Assembly (NCBI RefSeq): GCF_001429045.1
Contig: NZ_LMHY01000030.1
Span: forward strand, 124,001 to 188,000
Length of the DNA: 64,000 nt
Source of the DNA: Pseudomonas sp. Root71
GTDB taxonomy: Bacteria; Pseudomonadota; Gammaproteobacteria; Pseudomonadales; Pseudomonadaceae
Direction of reading: 5' to 3'
A program made the position numbers and the translations under genes. Of this stretch, positions 40,904 through 50,306 are shown piece by piece. The notes under the pieces were generated by a model. It did not search any database. It was not told the DNA's origin and saw nothing but the letters and a program-made list of their open reading frames with translations. The first letter of the stretch is position 1. Each line of letters opens with the position of its first letter.

Positions 40904-43288
40904 CTAACTTCCGGCGCTTTCGCCCTGCTGCAAACAAAGTACACGGCGGTAGAGCGCGGCCTGCAATTCCTCGAATTTCACCGGCTTGTTCAAGTGATCA
41001 ATCACCGCGCCGGTCGGGCAGCGCTCACGGTCACCGTTCAGGGCGATCAAGAACAACGGCAGTTCGGCATAACCAGGTAACGCGCGGATCCGGCAGCACA
41101 CCGACTCACCGCCCAATAGCGGCAACTGACAATCGACCAGCACCGCGTCGAACACTTCGCGCTGCAGGAGATCGAGAGCAGCATCGACGCTGTCGGCCGT
41201 ACGTACGCGAAAGCCCAGCTTGAGCAACATGCCGCGCATCACCAACTGGCTGATGTCGTTGTCATCCACCAACAGCACGGCACAATCCTGAGGCAAGCGC
41301 AGGCGCGGAAAGTCCCGGGTCATCAATGGCGTCACCGGACGCTCGACTACCGGCAGCCCGACTTCCACATCCAGCTGAAACCGGCTGCCGCGTCCTGGCT
41401 CGGAGCGGTGTGTCAGGCGTCCACCGAGCAACTCGACCAACTGTCGGCAAATCGCCAGGCCAACACCCAGGCCGCCGTATTCACGGGTCATCGAGCCATC
41501 GAGCTGGAAGAACCGTTGATACATTGTGGCCTCCCCCAAATCGGTGAAACCAATGCCCGTGTCAATCACCGCAAAGGTCAACGCCAGCCGGTCGGGCTCA
41601 ATGGTCTTGCCGGTCACCCGCAGGGCCAGGCCGCCGACCTTGGTGAACTTGATGGCGTTATCCAGCAGGCATTCCAGGCACTGCGCGATCTTGACGTTGT
41701 CGCCGCGCAAACGATCCGGCACACCTGGCGCGACATCGACCTTGAAGTCCAGCGACTTGCCCGACGCATTGCCCTCGAACTGCGTGCGCAGTGCCTCGAC
41801 CATGCCACGCAAGCTGAAGGTGTCGGCCGAGGCCTTGAGTTTGCCGGCCTGCAATTCGGTGAGGGTGAGGATGCCGTTGACCATGCGCATCATGTCCCGC
41901 GCCGATCCAGACGCCGTCTGCTGGTACTGCTCGAGCTCCGGGTCCATTTCGACCGTTTGCATCAGTTCCAGCGAACCGATCACACCGTTCATGGGCGTGC
42001 GCAATTCGTGGGTCAGGGTGGCAAGGAACTCGTCCTTGAGTTTGTTACTGCGGGCCAGTTGCTGGTTGAGGACTTCAAGCTTCTGGCTGGCGTCGAACAG
42101 GGTCTGAGCCTGCTGCTCGCGCATGGCGTTGATGCGGTCGGCCAGCGCCAGGGACAGCAGCGCCACTTCAATGGCCGAACCGATCTGGCTGGAGTACATG
42201 GTCAGGAACACGTTCGGCAGGTAACCCAGCACCATCAGCGTATTGACGATGCCGCCGAGCAAAAACGCCGACCAGGCAATGATGAAATACCGCGCCACCC
42301 GCAGGCCGCGCAACCAGGCAAAGATCCCGGCGGCAAAAATCACCACGGTGAACGTCAGCGCCAGGGCCGTGGCCAGGCGTAAGGCCAGGGCGTAGCTGGT
42401 CATCAATGACAGGCCGACCACCAGCGCACCGAAGCCAACCAGCGCCAGCAACAGGCGGTCGAGCCAGCGACTGTGGGTTGCCATTTGCAGGAAACTGCGG
42501 GCGAACTGACTGCCGAACAGCCCGGCACAGCCGATGAAAAACGGCGTTGCGGCGTTGGCCCACCATGGATTGTCCGGCCAGAAATACTGCACGGCCGCAC
42601 CGTTTACCGACAGCTGATACAAGCCGAACGAGGCGATATAGAAGATGTAGTAGAGGTAACTGGTGTCGCGCACGCTGAGGTAGATGAACAGGTTGTAGAC
42701 CAGCATCCCCAGCAACACGCCGTAGATCAGCCCCAGTACATAGAGGCGCACGGGCTGCTCCTCGAGGTAGGCGGTGCTCGACCACAAGGTGACCGGCGCC
42801 TGGATCGAGCCTTCGCTTTGCAAGCGCATGAATACGGTTTCGGCCTGATCGGGCTTGAACGTCAGGTCGAACAGATAATTGTTCTGACGAATCTCGCGGC
42901 TGTTGAAGGGCAAGGCATCGCCGGTCTGACTGACCAACTGATAGTTGCCGGCCGCATCGGGCAAATAGAGATCGAGGCGATCGAGGGGCGGATAGGCCAG
43001 TTCCAGCAGCCAGGTCCTTTGCGCCGCCGGATTGGCCGGACGGTAATGCAGGTCGATTTTCAGCCAGAACACCGAACGCGAGTACCCGGCGTTGAGCGTG
43101 TCCTTGTGGTGCGGTTTGAAGTTGCCGGCCGCCGCTTGCGCACGGATATCCGCGATGGTCGCCTGACCACTTGCGTCCTCATAGACCTGCAAGGTTCGGC
43201 CCAAGGGGAGGCTTTGAGTGAACTCATCGAACTCGACGGCGTTTGCCAGGAGGGGCAAACACAACAGCAACATCAGCAAATAGCGCAT
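40904..43288 (-). CDS. ladS: Hybrid sensor histidine kinase LadS
   Basis: 794 residues: signal peptide (1-17), periplasmic 7TMR-DISMED2 domain (about 25-170), seven membrane helices (about 180-385), a coiled region, HisKA with H427 in THELRTPMNG, HATPase with N-box and DTGIGF near 576, and a receiver with D719 (VLVDCQLP) and K768. In P. aeruginosa LadS works through GacS/GacA to raise the RsmY/Z RNAs and favours biofilm over acute virulence, with calcium as a known trigger. The neighbouring thiD-thiE-hemL order supports the name. The receiver is present and intact. Confidence 0.92.
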   Translation of the reverse strand: MRYLLMLLLCLPLLANAVEFDEFTQSLPLGRTLQVYEDASGQATIADIRAQAAAGNFKPHHKDTLNAGYSRSVFWLKIDLHYRPANPAAQRTWLLELAYPPLDRLDLYLPDAAGNYQLVSQTGDALPFNSREIRQNNYLFDLTFKPDQAETVFMRLQSEGSIQAPVTLWSSTAYLEEQPVRLYVLGLIYGVLLGMLVYNLFIYLSVRDTSYLYYIFYIASFGLYQLSVNGAAVQYFWPDNPWWANAATPFFIGCAGLFGSQFARSFLQMATHSRWLDRLLLALVGFGALVVGLSLMTSYALALRLATALALTFTVVIFAAGIFAWLRGLRVARYFIIAWSAFLLGGIVNTLMVLGYLPNVFLTMYSSQIGSAIEVALLSLALADRINAMREQQAQTLFDASQKLEVLNQQLARSNKLKDEFLATLTHELRTPMNGVIGSLELMQTVEMDPELEQYQQTASGSARDMMRMVNGILTLTELQAGKLKASADTFSLRGMVEALRTQFEGNASGKSLDFKVDVAPGVPDRLRGDNVKIAQCLECLLDNAIKFTKVGGLALRVTGKTIEPDRLALTFAVIDTGIGFTDLGEATMYQRFFQLDGSMTREYGGLGVGLAICRQLVELLGGRLTHRSEPGRGSRFQLDVEVGLPVVERPVTPLMTRDFPRLRLPQDCAVLLVDDNDISQLVMRGMLLKLGFRVRTADSVDAALDLLQREVFDAVLVDCQLPLLGGESVCCRIRALPGYAELPLFLIALNGDRERCPTGAVIDHLNKPVKFEELQAALYRRVLCLQQGESAGS

Positions 43289-43592
43289 TGAAGCCCCAGC
43301 GTGGCCTGTCCGGTTCTGTCAGGAAGCCCCCCATTCCTTTTGAGCAGACGTAAAACCGGCATCACCTGTTATTGGTTTGGATCCACTCTAGCATAGCCGT
43401 TGATGGCCATTAAACACCATTGAAATTTTTCCTGAAAAGGCTCTAGGACGGGCATTTCAGCGGCATAACTGAACGATTATCAATGGCAGGAAAATCATCC
43501 AGGCAAGGGTGCTGTCCCCTTCGCCACAATGTATCGACCAAACACACCGCCACAACACCCGGAAAACAGGTTTGGTGGTAAGCTCGCGCACC
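43289..43592. other. Divergent promoter region of ladS and thiD
   Basis: 304 bp with no gene. It is AT-richer than its surroundings around 43370-43450. I looked for a TPP riboswitch before thiD and found none, and I see no REP unit. Confidence 0.5.
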
Positions 43593-44390
43593 ATGAATAT
43601 CTACAGCTCTCGCCCCGTTGTCCTCTGTCTCTCCGGCCACGACCCAAGTGGTGGCGCCGGCTTGCAGGCAGATATCGAAGCCCTGCTCGCTCAGGGTTGC
43701 CATGCGGCTCCGGCCGTCACCGCCCTGACCGTGCAAGACACCGTCAATGTCACGGACTTCCGCGTCCTTGACCGTGAGTGGGTATTGGCCCAGGCCAATG
43801 CCGTGCTCAACGACTCCGAAGTCGCGGCGGTCAAACTGGGCATGCTCGGTTCCCTGGAAATGGTCGACACCGTGGTCGAACTGCTTTCGGCGCACCCGCA
43901 TTTGCCGGTGGTTTGCGATCCGGTGCTGCGCGCCGGCGGCGGCGGACGCCTGGGCAAGGACGAAGTCGGCTACGCCATGCGCGAGCGTCTGCTGCCCTTG
44001 TCGATCATTGCGACCCCCAACCTTCCCGAAGCCCGCATCCTCGCCGAACTGCCCGAAGGCACCGCGGACGAGTGCGCTGAAAAACTCTTGCCGTTCGTCA
44101 AACACCTGCTGATCACCGGCGGCCACGGCGACGAAACCGAAATCCACAACCGCCTGTATAGCCGCGATGGCCTGCGCGAAACCTATACCTGCCAGCGTTT
44201 GCCGGGCAGTTATCACGGTTCCGGTTGCACCCTGGCAAGTGCCTTGGCCGGTCGTCTGGCCCAGGGCGAAAACCTCGCCAGCGCCGTGCAGACCGCGCTT
44301 AACTACACGTGGCGCACCCTGCGTGATGCCGAGCAACTGGGCAAAGGCCAGTTCGTGCCGCGCCGTTTGCCGCTGGATTTCTGTTCGTAA
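43593..44390 (+). CDS. thiD: Hydroxymethylpyrimidine/phosphomethylpyrimidine kinase
   Basis: 265 residues of the ribokinase-like fold: SGHDPSGGAGLQADIEALLA near 13-32, CDPVLRAGGGGRL near 108-120 and GSGCTLASALAGRLAQG near 211-227 (anion hole and catalytic Asp/Cys region). It phosphorylates HMP and HMP-P for thiamine synthesis. The frame is open from 43509, but ATG at 43593 suits the family. The thiE start follows 30 bp after the stop. Confidence 0.93.
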   Translation: MNIYSSRPVVLCLSGHDPSGGAGLQADIEALLAQGCHAAPAVTALTVQDTVNVTDFRVLDREWVLAQANAVLNDSEVAAVKLGMLGSLEMVDTVVELLSAHPHLPVVCDPVLRAGGGGRLGKDEVGYAMRERLLPLSIIATPNLPEARILAELPEGTADECAEKLLPFVKHLLITGGHGDETEIHNRLYSRDGLRETYTCQRLPGSYHGSGCTLASALAGRLAQGENLASAVQTALNYTWRTLRDAEQLGKGQFVPRRLPLDFCS

Positions 44391-44420
44391 CTTCTATTCG
44401 TATGCGGTGAGGCTTCTCCG

Positions 44421-45044
44421 ATGAAACTACGTGGCCTGTACGCCATTACCGATAGCCATTTGCTGGACGGTAAGTTGCTCAAGTACGTGGAGGCGGCGCT
44501 GGAAGGCGGCGTCACCTTGCTGCAATACCGCGACAAGAGCAGCGACGAAGCCCGCCGTCTGCGTGAGGCCGAAGCCTTGCGCGGGCTGTGCGAACGTTAC
44601 AAGACGCAGTTGATCATCAATGACGACGCCGAGTTGGCGGCACGCCTGAACGTGGGCGTGCACTTGGGCCAGACCGACGGCCCGTTGACCCCGGCCCGTG
44701 CACTGCTCGGGCGCCAGGCGATCATCGGCTCGACCTGCCACGCGCAGCTCGAACTGGCCGAACAGGCCGCCAGGGAAGGCGCCAGCTATGTCGCCTTCGG
44801 CCGCTTCTTCAATTCGAACACCAAGCCCGGTGCACCGACCTGCAGCCTCGACCTGCTCGACCAGGCCCGCAAACAGCTGCACCTGCCGATCTGTGCGATC
44901 GGCGGTATCACCCTGGATAACGCCGCCCCACTGGTGGCCCATGGCGTCGATCTGCTGGCGGTGGTGCATGGCCTGTTCGGCGCCGAGAGCACGGCTGAAG
45001 TGACCCGCCGCGCCCGCGCCTTCAACGAATTGTTTTCTATTTAA
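44421..45044 (+). CDS. thiE: Thiamine-phosphate synthase
   Basis: 207 residues, (beta/alpha)8 fold. QYRDKSSDEA near 35-44 and IINDDAELAA near 69-78 bind HMP-PP; VGVHLGQTDGPL near 84-95 and AIGGITLDN near 160-168 fit the phosphate site. It joins HMP-PP and thiazole phosphate to give thiamine phosphate. GAGG precedes the start. Co-transcribed with thiD and hemL. Confidence 0.93.
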   Translation: MKLRGLYAITDSHLLDGKLLKYVEAALEGGVTLLQYRDKSSDEARRLREAEALRGLCERYKTQLIINDDAELAARLNVGVHLGQTDGPLTPARALLGRQAIIGSTCHAQLELAEQAAREGASYVAFGRFFNSNTKPGAPTCSLDLLDQARKQLHLPICAIGGITLDNAAPLVAHGVDLLAVVHGLFGAESTAEVTRRARAFNELFSI

Positions 45045-45072
45045 GCTTTAAATCTGATTTGAGAGCCCGATC

Positions 45073-46356
45073 ATGTCTCGTTCCGAAACCCTGTTTGCCA
45101 ATGCCCAGAAACACATTCCCGGTGGCGTGAACTCGCCGGTTCGCGCGTTCAAGAGCGTCGGCGGCACGCCGCTGTTCTTCAAGCACGCCGAAGGCGCCTA
45201 CGTCACCGACGAAGACGACAAGCGCTATGTGGATTACGTCGGTTCCTGGGGTCCGATGATTCTCGGCCACAGCCACCCGGACGTACTGGACGCGGTGCGT
45301 AAACAGCTTGAGCACGGTCTGTCCTACGGCGCCCCGACCGAGATGGAAACGCAGATGGCCGACCTGGTCTGCTCCCTCGTGCCGTCGATGGAAATGGTGC
45401 GCATGGTCAGCTCCGGCACCGAAGCGACCATGAGCGCCATTCGCCTGGCCCGCGGCTTCACCGGTCGCGACAGCATTATCAAGTTCGAAGGCTGCTACCA
45501 CGGTCACTCCGACAGCCTGCTGGTCAAGGCCGGCTCCGGCGCACTGACCCAAGGCGTACCGAGCTCGGCCGGTGTACCGGCGGCATTCGCCAAACACACC
45601 CTGACCCTGCCGTTCAACGACATCGACGCGGTAGAAACCATGCTCGCCGAAGTCGGCCAGGACGTGGCCTGCATCATCGTCGAGCCAGTGGCCGGCAACA
45701 TGAACTGCGTACCGCCGGCACCGGGCTTCCTCGAAGGCCTGCGGACCCTGTGCGACAAGCACGGCGTGGTGCTGATTTTCGACGAAGTCATGACCGGCTT
45801 CCGTGTCGCCCTCGGCGGTGCCCAGGCGTACTACGGCGTGACGCCAGACCTGACCACCTTCGGCAAGATCATCGGTGGCGGCATGCCGGTCGGCTGCTTT
45901 GGCGGCAAGCGCGAAATCATGCAGCGCATCGCCCCGCTGGGCCCGGTCTACCAGGCCGGCACCCTGTCCGGTAACCCGCTGGCGATGGCAGCCGGCCTGA
46001 CCACCCTGCGCCTGATCAGCCGCCCGGGCTTCCACGCCGAGCTGACCGACTACACCACTCGCCTGCTCGACGGCCTGCAACAGCGCGCCGATGCGGCCGG
46101 CATTCCGTTCGTGACCACCCAGGCCGGCGGCATGTTCGGCCTGTACTTCAGCGGTGCCGACGACATCGTCACCTTCGATGACGTCATGGCCAGCGACGCA
46201 GCCCTGTTCGGTCGCTTCTTCCACCTGATGCTCGAAGGTGGCGTGTACCTGGCTCCGAGCGCATTCGAAGCCGGTTTCACTTCGATCGCCCACGGCGAAG
46301 CTGAACTGAAGCTGACCCTGGACGCCGCCGAGCGCGCCTTCGCGGCCTTGAAGTAA
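45073..46356 (+). CDS. hemL: Glutamate-1-semialdehyde 2,1-aminomutase
   Basis: 427 residues, class-III PLP fold. The catalytic lysine is K265 in TTFGKIIGGG, with SSGTEATM near 113-120 and the cofactor-binding FDEVMTGFR near 236-244. It converts glutamate-1-semialdehyde to 5-aminolevulinate, the committed haem precursor. It is the last gene of the thiD-thiE-hemL set (28-bp gap) and is followed by a strong hairpin. Confidence 0.95.
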   Translation: MSRSETLFANAQKHIPGGVNSPVRAFKSVGGTPLFFKHAEGAYVTDEDDKRYVDYVGSWGPMILGHSHPDVLDAVRKQLEHGLSYGAPTEMETQMADLVCSLVPSMEMVRMVSSGTEATMSAIRLARGFTGRDSIIKFEGCYHGHSDSLLVKAGSGALTQGVPSSAGVPAAFAKHTLTLPFNDIDAVETMLAEVGQDVACIIVEPVAGNMNCVPPAPGFLEGLRTLCDKHGVVLIFDEVMTGFRVALGGAQAYYGVTPDLTTFGKIIGGGMPVGCFGGKREIMQRIAPLGPVYQAGTLSGNPLAMAAGLTTLRLISRPGFHAELTDYTTRLLDGLQQRADAAGIPFVTTQAGGMFGLYFSGADDIVTFDDVMASDAALFGRFFHLMLEGGVYLAPSAFEAGFTSIAHGEAELKLTLDAAERAFAALK

Positions 46357-46365
46357 CGCTCAAAT

Positions 46366-46397
46366 GCTGACGCTGGCCCTTGCCAGCGTCAGCTTTC
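46366..46397 (+). terminator. Rho-independent terminator after hemL
   Basis: An 11-bp perfect stem GCTGACGCTGG/CCAGCGTCAGC with a six-base loop is followed by a short T run (TTT). Confidence 0.75.
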
Positions 46398-46492
46398 GCC
46401 GGCATTCCCACGATTTTTCCTGCTCGTCTGCCAATAATCCCCCGCAAAGTGGGCGATAAATTTCCCGCGCAGCAGAAAAACGAGTAAAGACT

Positions 46493-46522
46493 TTGTAAGG
46501 TTGGCCCTGCTTATTTCATAAT
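46493..46522 (+). promoter_or_regulatory. Putative sigma-70 promoter of the Sel1-repeat gene
   Basis: TTGTAA, an 18-bp spacer and CATAAT lie about 60 bp before the ATG at 46582. Confidence 0.4.
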
Positions 46523-46581
46523 GCGCGCTTATTGGATCCCCTCGATGGGTCCGCGCGCCCTTCAGAGGTAAGTCGATTCCC

Positions 46582-47136
46582 ATGAACCGCACCGGCCGCA
46601 CCCTTGCACTGGGCTGCCTGTTGCTTCTTCAGCCCCTGCTCACGCACGCACAAGCAGGCGGCAACTCGTTGTTAATCCCAGCGATGGGTCGCTGCACCCT
46701 CAATACCCAGCCGCAAGACCTGGAACAGGCGCTCGCCGCCTGCCAGAAAGCGTCGGAAGAAGGGGATGCGCAAGCGCAATACGAGTTGGGTGAGTTCTAC
46801 TACGAAGGCAAAAACACACCGCGCGACCTCAATCAGGCCCTGAGCTATTTCGAAAAAGCCTCGCTGCAAGGCCACGCCCAGGCACAATTCAAACTCGGCA
46901 CCATGTTCTTCCACGGCGAAGGCGTGCCGGCCAATAACGTTCAGGCGTACATCCTGCTGAAGATGGCAGCGGTCAACGGCGCCGAAGACGCCCTGGACAC
47001 CGCCGACGAAGTCACCGAGAAAATGCCCCGCGAAGAACTGGAGCTTGCGACCCAGGTGCTCGGGCAAATTTTCCGTAAATATTTGATGGAATTGCAAAGC
47101 GCTGACGGGCGTACGCCTTTCGCGCCACTGCCCTGA
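46582..47136 (+). CDS. Secreted Sel1-repeat (TPR-like) protein
   Basis: 184 residues. A signal peptide (MNRTGRTLALGCLLLLQPLL through THAQA) is followed by two clear Sel1 repeats: AQYELGEFYYEGKNTPRDLN near 66-85 and AQFKLGTMFFHGEGVPANNV near 102-121. Sel1 proteins mediate protein contacts, here presumably in the periplasm. Partner unknown. The gene stands between hemL and miaB as in other pseudomonads. Confidence 0.8.
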   Translation: MNRTGRTLALGCLLLLQPLLTHAQAGGNSLLIPAMGRCTLNTQPQDLEQALAACQKASEEGDAQAQYELGEFYYEGKNTPRDLNQALSYFEKASLQGHAQAQFKLGTMFFHGEGVPANNVQAYILLKMAAVNGAEDALDTADEVTEKMPREELELATQVLGQIFRKYLMELQSADGRTPFAPLP

Positions 47137-47161
47137 TTCTGTGTTGATCTGACTGGCCCCA

Positions 47162-47249
47162 TCGCGAGCAAGCTCGCTCCCACATTTGATCTCTGGCGCT
47201 CACAAAACCTGTGTGCGCCGCAATTCCCTGTGGGAGCGAGCTTGCTCCG
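47162..47249. repeat. REP-type pair, GAGCGAGC form
   Basis: Arms CGCGAGCAAGCTCGCTCCCA and TGGGAGCGAGCTTGCTCCG. The right arm has drifted in its last bases (TCCGGGC in place of TCGCG). Confidence 0.75.
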
Positions 47250-47288
47250 GGCGGCGTTCCGACGATGGGGGCGACTCGGTCTTGAGAC

Positions 47289-47618
47289 TTACTTCTCAGG
47301 CATCGGCATCGGAAACGGCATGACATTGCCGACCGCGCCACGGGCTTCGCTGATTTTTGGTGTGCCCATACGCTCGACTTCATCGATGCGCACGATCGAA
47401 TGCATTGGCACAAAACTGCGCACCACGCCTTCGAACTGAGCCTTGAGCTTTTCTTCGCTCGGATCGACGACCATTTGCGTGCGCTCGCCAAAGACGAACT
47501 CTTCCACTTCCAGAAAGCCCCACAGATCACTTTGATAGATCTGCTTGGCATACATTTCGAACACCTGGCCCTGGTTGAGGAAAATCACCTTGTAGATTGG
47601 AGCTTCACGTTTGGTCAT
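47289..47618 (-). CDS. DUF1820 family protein
   Basis: 109 residues starting MTKREAPIYKVIFLNQGQVF. The core region KQIYQSDLWGFLEVEEFVFG is typical of DUF1820. The C-terminal end is short and Met/Pro-rich (MPFPMPMPEK). Function unknown. ATG at 47618 fits the family; the longer frame is not needed. It is divergent to miaB. Confidence 0.8.
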   Translation of the reverse strand: MTKREAPIYKVIFLNQGQVFEMYAKQIYQSDLWGFLEVEEFVFGERTQMVVDPSEEKLKAQFEGVVRSFVPMHSIVRIDEVERMGTPKISEARGAVGNVMPFPMPMPEK

Positions 47619-47713
47619 GGCAGGCGAGCAACACATCGGGGGATAAAAATGAGGGCGCGAACTATAGCATAGCCATCGGACGCGCAGCGGTAGGAACCTG
47701 GGTACATGTTCCC

Positions 47714-47719
47714 TATAAT
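47714..47719 (+). promoter_or_regulatory. Putative -10 element of the miaB promoter
   Basis: A perfect TATAAT lies 36 bp before the miaB ATG. The -35 position is weak (TAGGAA at 17 bp). Confidence 0.45.
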
Positions 47720-47754
47720 GCGCGGTTCTTTGAATCACGTGATGACTCTATTCC

Positions 47755-49083
47755 ATGGCCAAGAAGCTTTACATCGAAACCCACGGTTGCCAGATGAACG
47801 AGTACGACAGCTCGCGCATGGTCGATCTGCTGGGCGAACATCAGGCCCTGGAAGTCACCGCCCGCGCTGAAGACGCCGACGTGATCCTGCTCAACACCTG
47901 CTCGATCCGCGAACGTGCACAGGACCGGGTCTATTCCCAACTCGGTCGCTGGCGCGAACTGAAGCTGGCCAACCCGGACATGGTGATCGCCGTCGGCGGT
48001 TGCGTGGCCAGCCAGGAAGGCGCGGCCATTCGTGATCGCGCGCCGTACGTCGACGTGGTCTTCGGCCCGCAGACCCTGCACCGCCTGCCGGAAATGATCG
48101 ACGCCGCGCGCAGCAGCAAGCTGCCGCAAGTTGACGTCTCGTTCCCGGAAATCGAAAAATTCGACCATTTGCCCGAGCCCCGCATCGACGGCCCGAGCGC
48201 TTACGTGTCGGTGATGGAAGGTTGCAGCAAGTACTGCACGTTCTGCGTGGTGCCCTACACCCGCGGCGAAGAAGTCAGCCGGCCGTTCGACGACGTGCTT
48301 GCCGAGATCATTCACCTGGCCGAAAACGGCGTGCGCGAAGTGACGCTGCTGGGGCAGAACGTCAACGGCTATCGTGGGACGACTCATGATGGGCGCCTGG
48401 CGGATCTGGCCGAGCTGATCCGCGTGGTCGCCGCGGTCGACGGCATCGACCGCATCCGCTACACCACGTCACACCCGCTGGAGTTCTCCGACAGCCTGAT
48501 CCAGGCCCACGCTGACGTGCCGGAGCTGGTCAAACACCTGCACTTGCCGGTGCAATCGGGCTCGGACCGAATTCTCGCGGCGATGAAGCGCAACCACACC
48601 GCGTTGGAATACAAATCCAAACTGCGCAAGCTGCGCGCCGCCGTACCGGGGATCTGCATCAGTTCGGACTTCATCGTCGGCTTCCCGGGCGAGACCGAGA
48701 AAGATTTCGAACAAACCATGAAGCTGATTGCCGACGTGGGTTTCGACTTTTCCTACTCGTTCGTCTACAGCCAGCGCCCGGGCACTCCGGCCGCCGACCT
48801 GGCCGATGACACTCCGGAAGAGCTGAAAAAAGAACGCCTGAACGCACTGCAACATCGCTTGAACCAGCAAGGTTTCGAGATCAGCCGACAAATGGTCGGT
48901 TCGATCCAGCGGATCCTGGTGACCGATTACTCGAAAAAGGACCCGGGCGAACTGCAGGGCCGAACCGAGAATAACCGGATCGTCAACTTCCGCTGCGACA
49001 ATCCGACCCTGATCGGCCAGTTCGCGGATGTGCACATCGATGCCGCGCAGCCGCACTCGCTGCGGGGCTCGCTGATCCAGTAA
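47755..49083 (+). CDS. miaB: tRNA-2-methylthio-N6-dimethylallyladenosine synthase
   Basis: 442 residues. The N-terminal UPF0004 domain has C12, C49 and C83; the radical-SAM motif C157-x3-C161-x2-C164 lies in GCSKYCTFC. A TRAM domain is at the C-terminus. It adds a methylthio group at position 2 of i6A37 in tRNAs that read UNN codons, using two 4Fe-4S clusters. Confidence 0.96.
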   Translation: MAKKLYIETHGCQMNEYDSSRMVDLLGEHQALEVTARAEDADVILLNTCSIRERAQDRVYSQLGRWRELKLANPDMVIAVGGCVASQEGAAIRDRAPYVDVVFGPQTLHRLPEMIDAARSSKLPQVDVSFPEIEKFDHLPEPRIDGPSAYVSVMEGCSKYCTFCVVPYTRGEEVSRPFDDVLAEIIHLAENGVREVTLLGQNVNGYRGTTHDGRLADLAELIRVVAAVDGIDRIRYTTSHPLEFSDSLIQAHADVPELVKHLHLPVQSGSDRILAAMKRNHTALEYKSKLRKLRAAVPGICISSDFIVGFPGETEKDFEQTMKLIADVGFDFSYSFVYSQRPGTPAADLADDTPEELKKERLNALQHRLNQQGFEISRQMVGSIQRILVTDYSKKDPGELQGRTENNRIVNFRCDNPTLIGQFADVHIDAAQPHSLRGSLIQ

Positions 49084-49098
49084 TACCGCATCCCCCTT

Positions 49099-49185
49099 GT
49101 GGGAGCGGGCTTGCTCGCGAAAACGGTGTGTCAGTTAAATGATTGTCGACTGAGACACCCTCTTCGCGAGCAAGCCCGCTCCCAC
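49099..49185. repeat. REP pair, family A
   Basis: Arms of the GTGGGAGCGGGCTTGCTCGC unit and complement with a 43-bp spacer, between miaB and ybeZ. Confidence 0.9.
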
Positions 49186-49298
49186 AGGGACAGCGCCAGG
49201 CCAGTGAATTAACTTGGTCTATATAAGAGCTTTCGCACCCGCGCCACTGGCGCTATCCTTGATTTATCTCAATTGCCCCAGGGCGGCTAAATACGACC

Positions 49299-50306
49299 TT
49301 GAACGCACCTATAGAACCACATCGTTTCATCCTCGAGCCTTTTGAAGCTCGTCGCTTCGCCAATCTGTGCGGGCAATTCGACGAGCACCTGCGCTTGATC
49401 GAACAGCGCCTGACCATCGAGATCCGCAATCGCGGAAACCAGTTCGAGCTGATCGGCGAACCCAAACACACCACCTCCGCGGAAAACCTCCTGCGCCGCC
49501 TGTACCGGGAAACCAAGGGTACCGAGCTGTCGCCGGACATGGTGCACCTGTTCCTGCAGGAATCGGCCGTCGAGCAGTTGGACAACCACTCCCCCGCCGA
49601 ACCCTCCGTGGCCCTGCGCACCAAGAAAGGCATGATTCGCCCACGCGGCTTGAATCAAGTGCGCTACGTGAAGGAAATCCTCGGTAACGATATCAACTTC
49701 GGCATCGGCCCGGCCGGTACCGGCAAGACTTACCTGGCCGTGGCCTGCGCGGTGGATGCACTGGAGCGCGAGCAGATTCGCCGCATCCTGCTGGTTCGCC
49801 CGGCGGTCGAAGCGGGTGAAAAACTCGGCTTCCTGCCCGGCGACCTGTCGCAAAAAATCGACCCGTACCTGCGCCCGCTCTACGACGCGCTCTACGAAAT
49901 GCTCGGCTTCGAATACGTCGCCAAGCTGATCGAGCGCCAGGTGATCGAAGTCGCGCCGCTGGCCTACATGCGCGGCCGTACACTGAACAACAGCTTCATC
50001 ATTCTCGACGAAAGCCAGAACACCACGGTCGAGCAAATGAAGATGTTCCTGACCCGGATCGGCTTCGGCTCCACGGCCGTCATCACCGGGGACATCACCC
50101 AGGTCGACCTGCCACGCGGCACCAAGTCCGGCCTGCACCACGTGATTGAAGTGCTCAAGGATGTGCCAGGGATCAGCTTCACCCATTTCCAGCCCAAGGA
50201 CGTCGTGCGCCATCCACTGGTGCAGCGGATTGTCGAAGCCTATGAGCGCTTCGAAACCAAAGCGGCCGATGATGCCGCCGCCAAGGACAGCCGCCGCGAT
50301 GCTTGA
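49299..50306 (+). CDS. ybeZ: PhoH-like ATPase YbeZ
   Basis: 335 residues with the PhoH fold: Walker A GPAGTGKT at 137-144 and Walker B FIILDESQN near 232-240. The start is TTG at 49299 (MNAPIEPHRFILEPFEARRF), the start expected for pseudomonads. YbeZ works with YbeY in ribosome and RNA quality control. Its stop overlaps the ybeY start. Confidence 0.9.
   Translation: MNAPIEPHRFILEPFEARRFANLCGQFDEHLRLIEQRLTIEIRNRGNQFELIGEPKHTTSAENLLRRLYRETKGTELSPDMVHLFLQESAVEQLDNHSPAEPSVALRTKKGMIRPRGLNQVRYVKEILGNDINFGIGPAGTGKTYLAVACAVDALEREQIRRILLVRPAVEAGEKLGFLPGDLSQKIDPYLRPLYDALYEMLGFEYVAKLIERQVIEVAPLAYMRGRTLNNSFIILDESQNTTVEQMKMFLTRIGFGSTAVITGDITQVDLPRGTKSGLHHVIEVLKDVPGISFTHFQPKDVVRHPLVQRIVEAYERFETKAADDAAAKDSRRDA

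Noticed and set aside
43289..43592. TPP riboswitch upstream of thiD
   Set aside because: No THI-box core sequence is present in the intergenic region.
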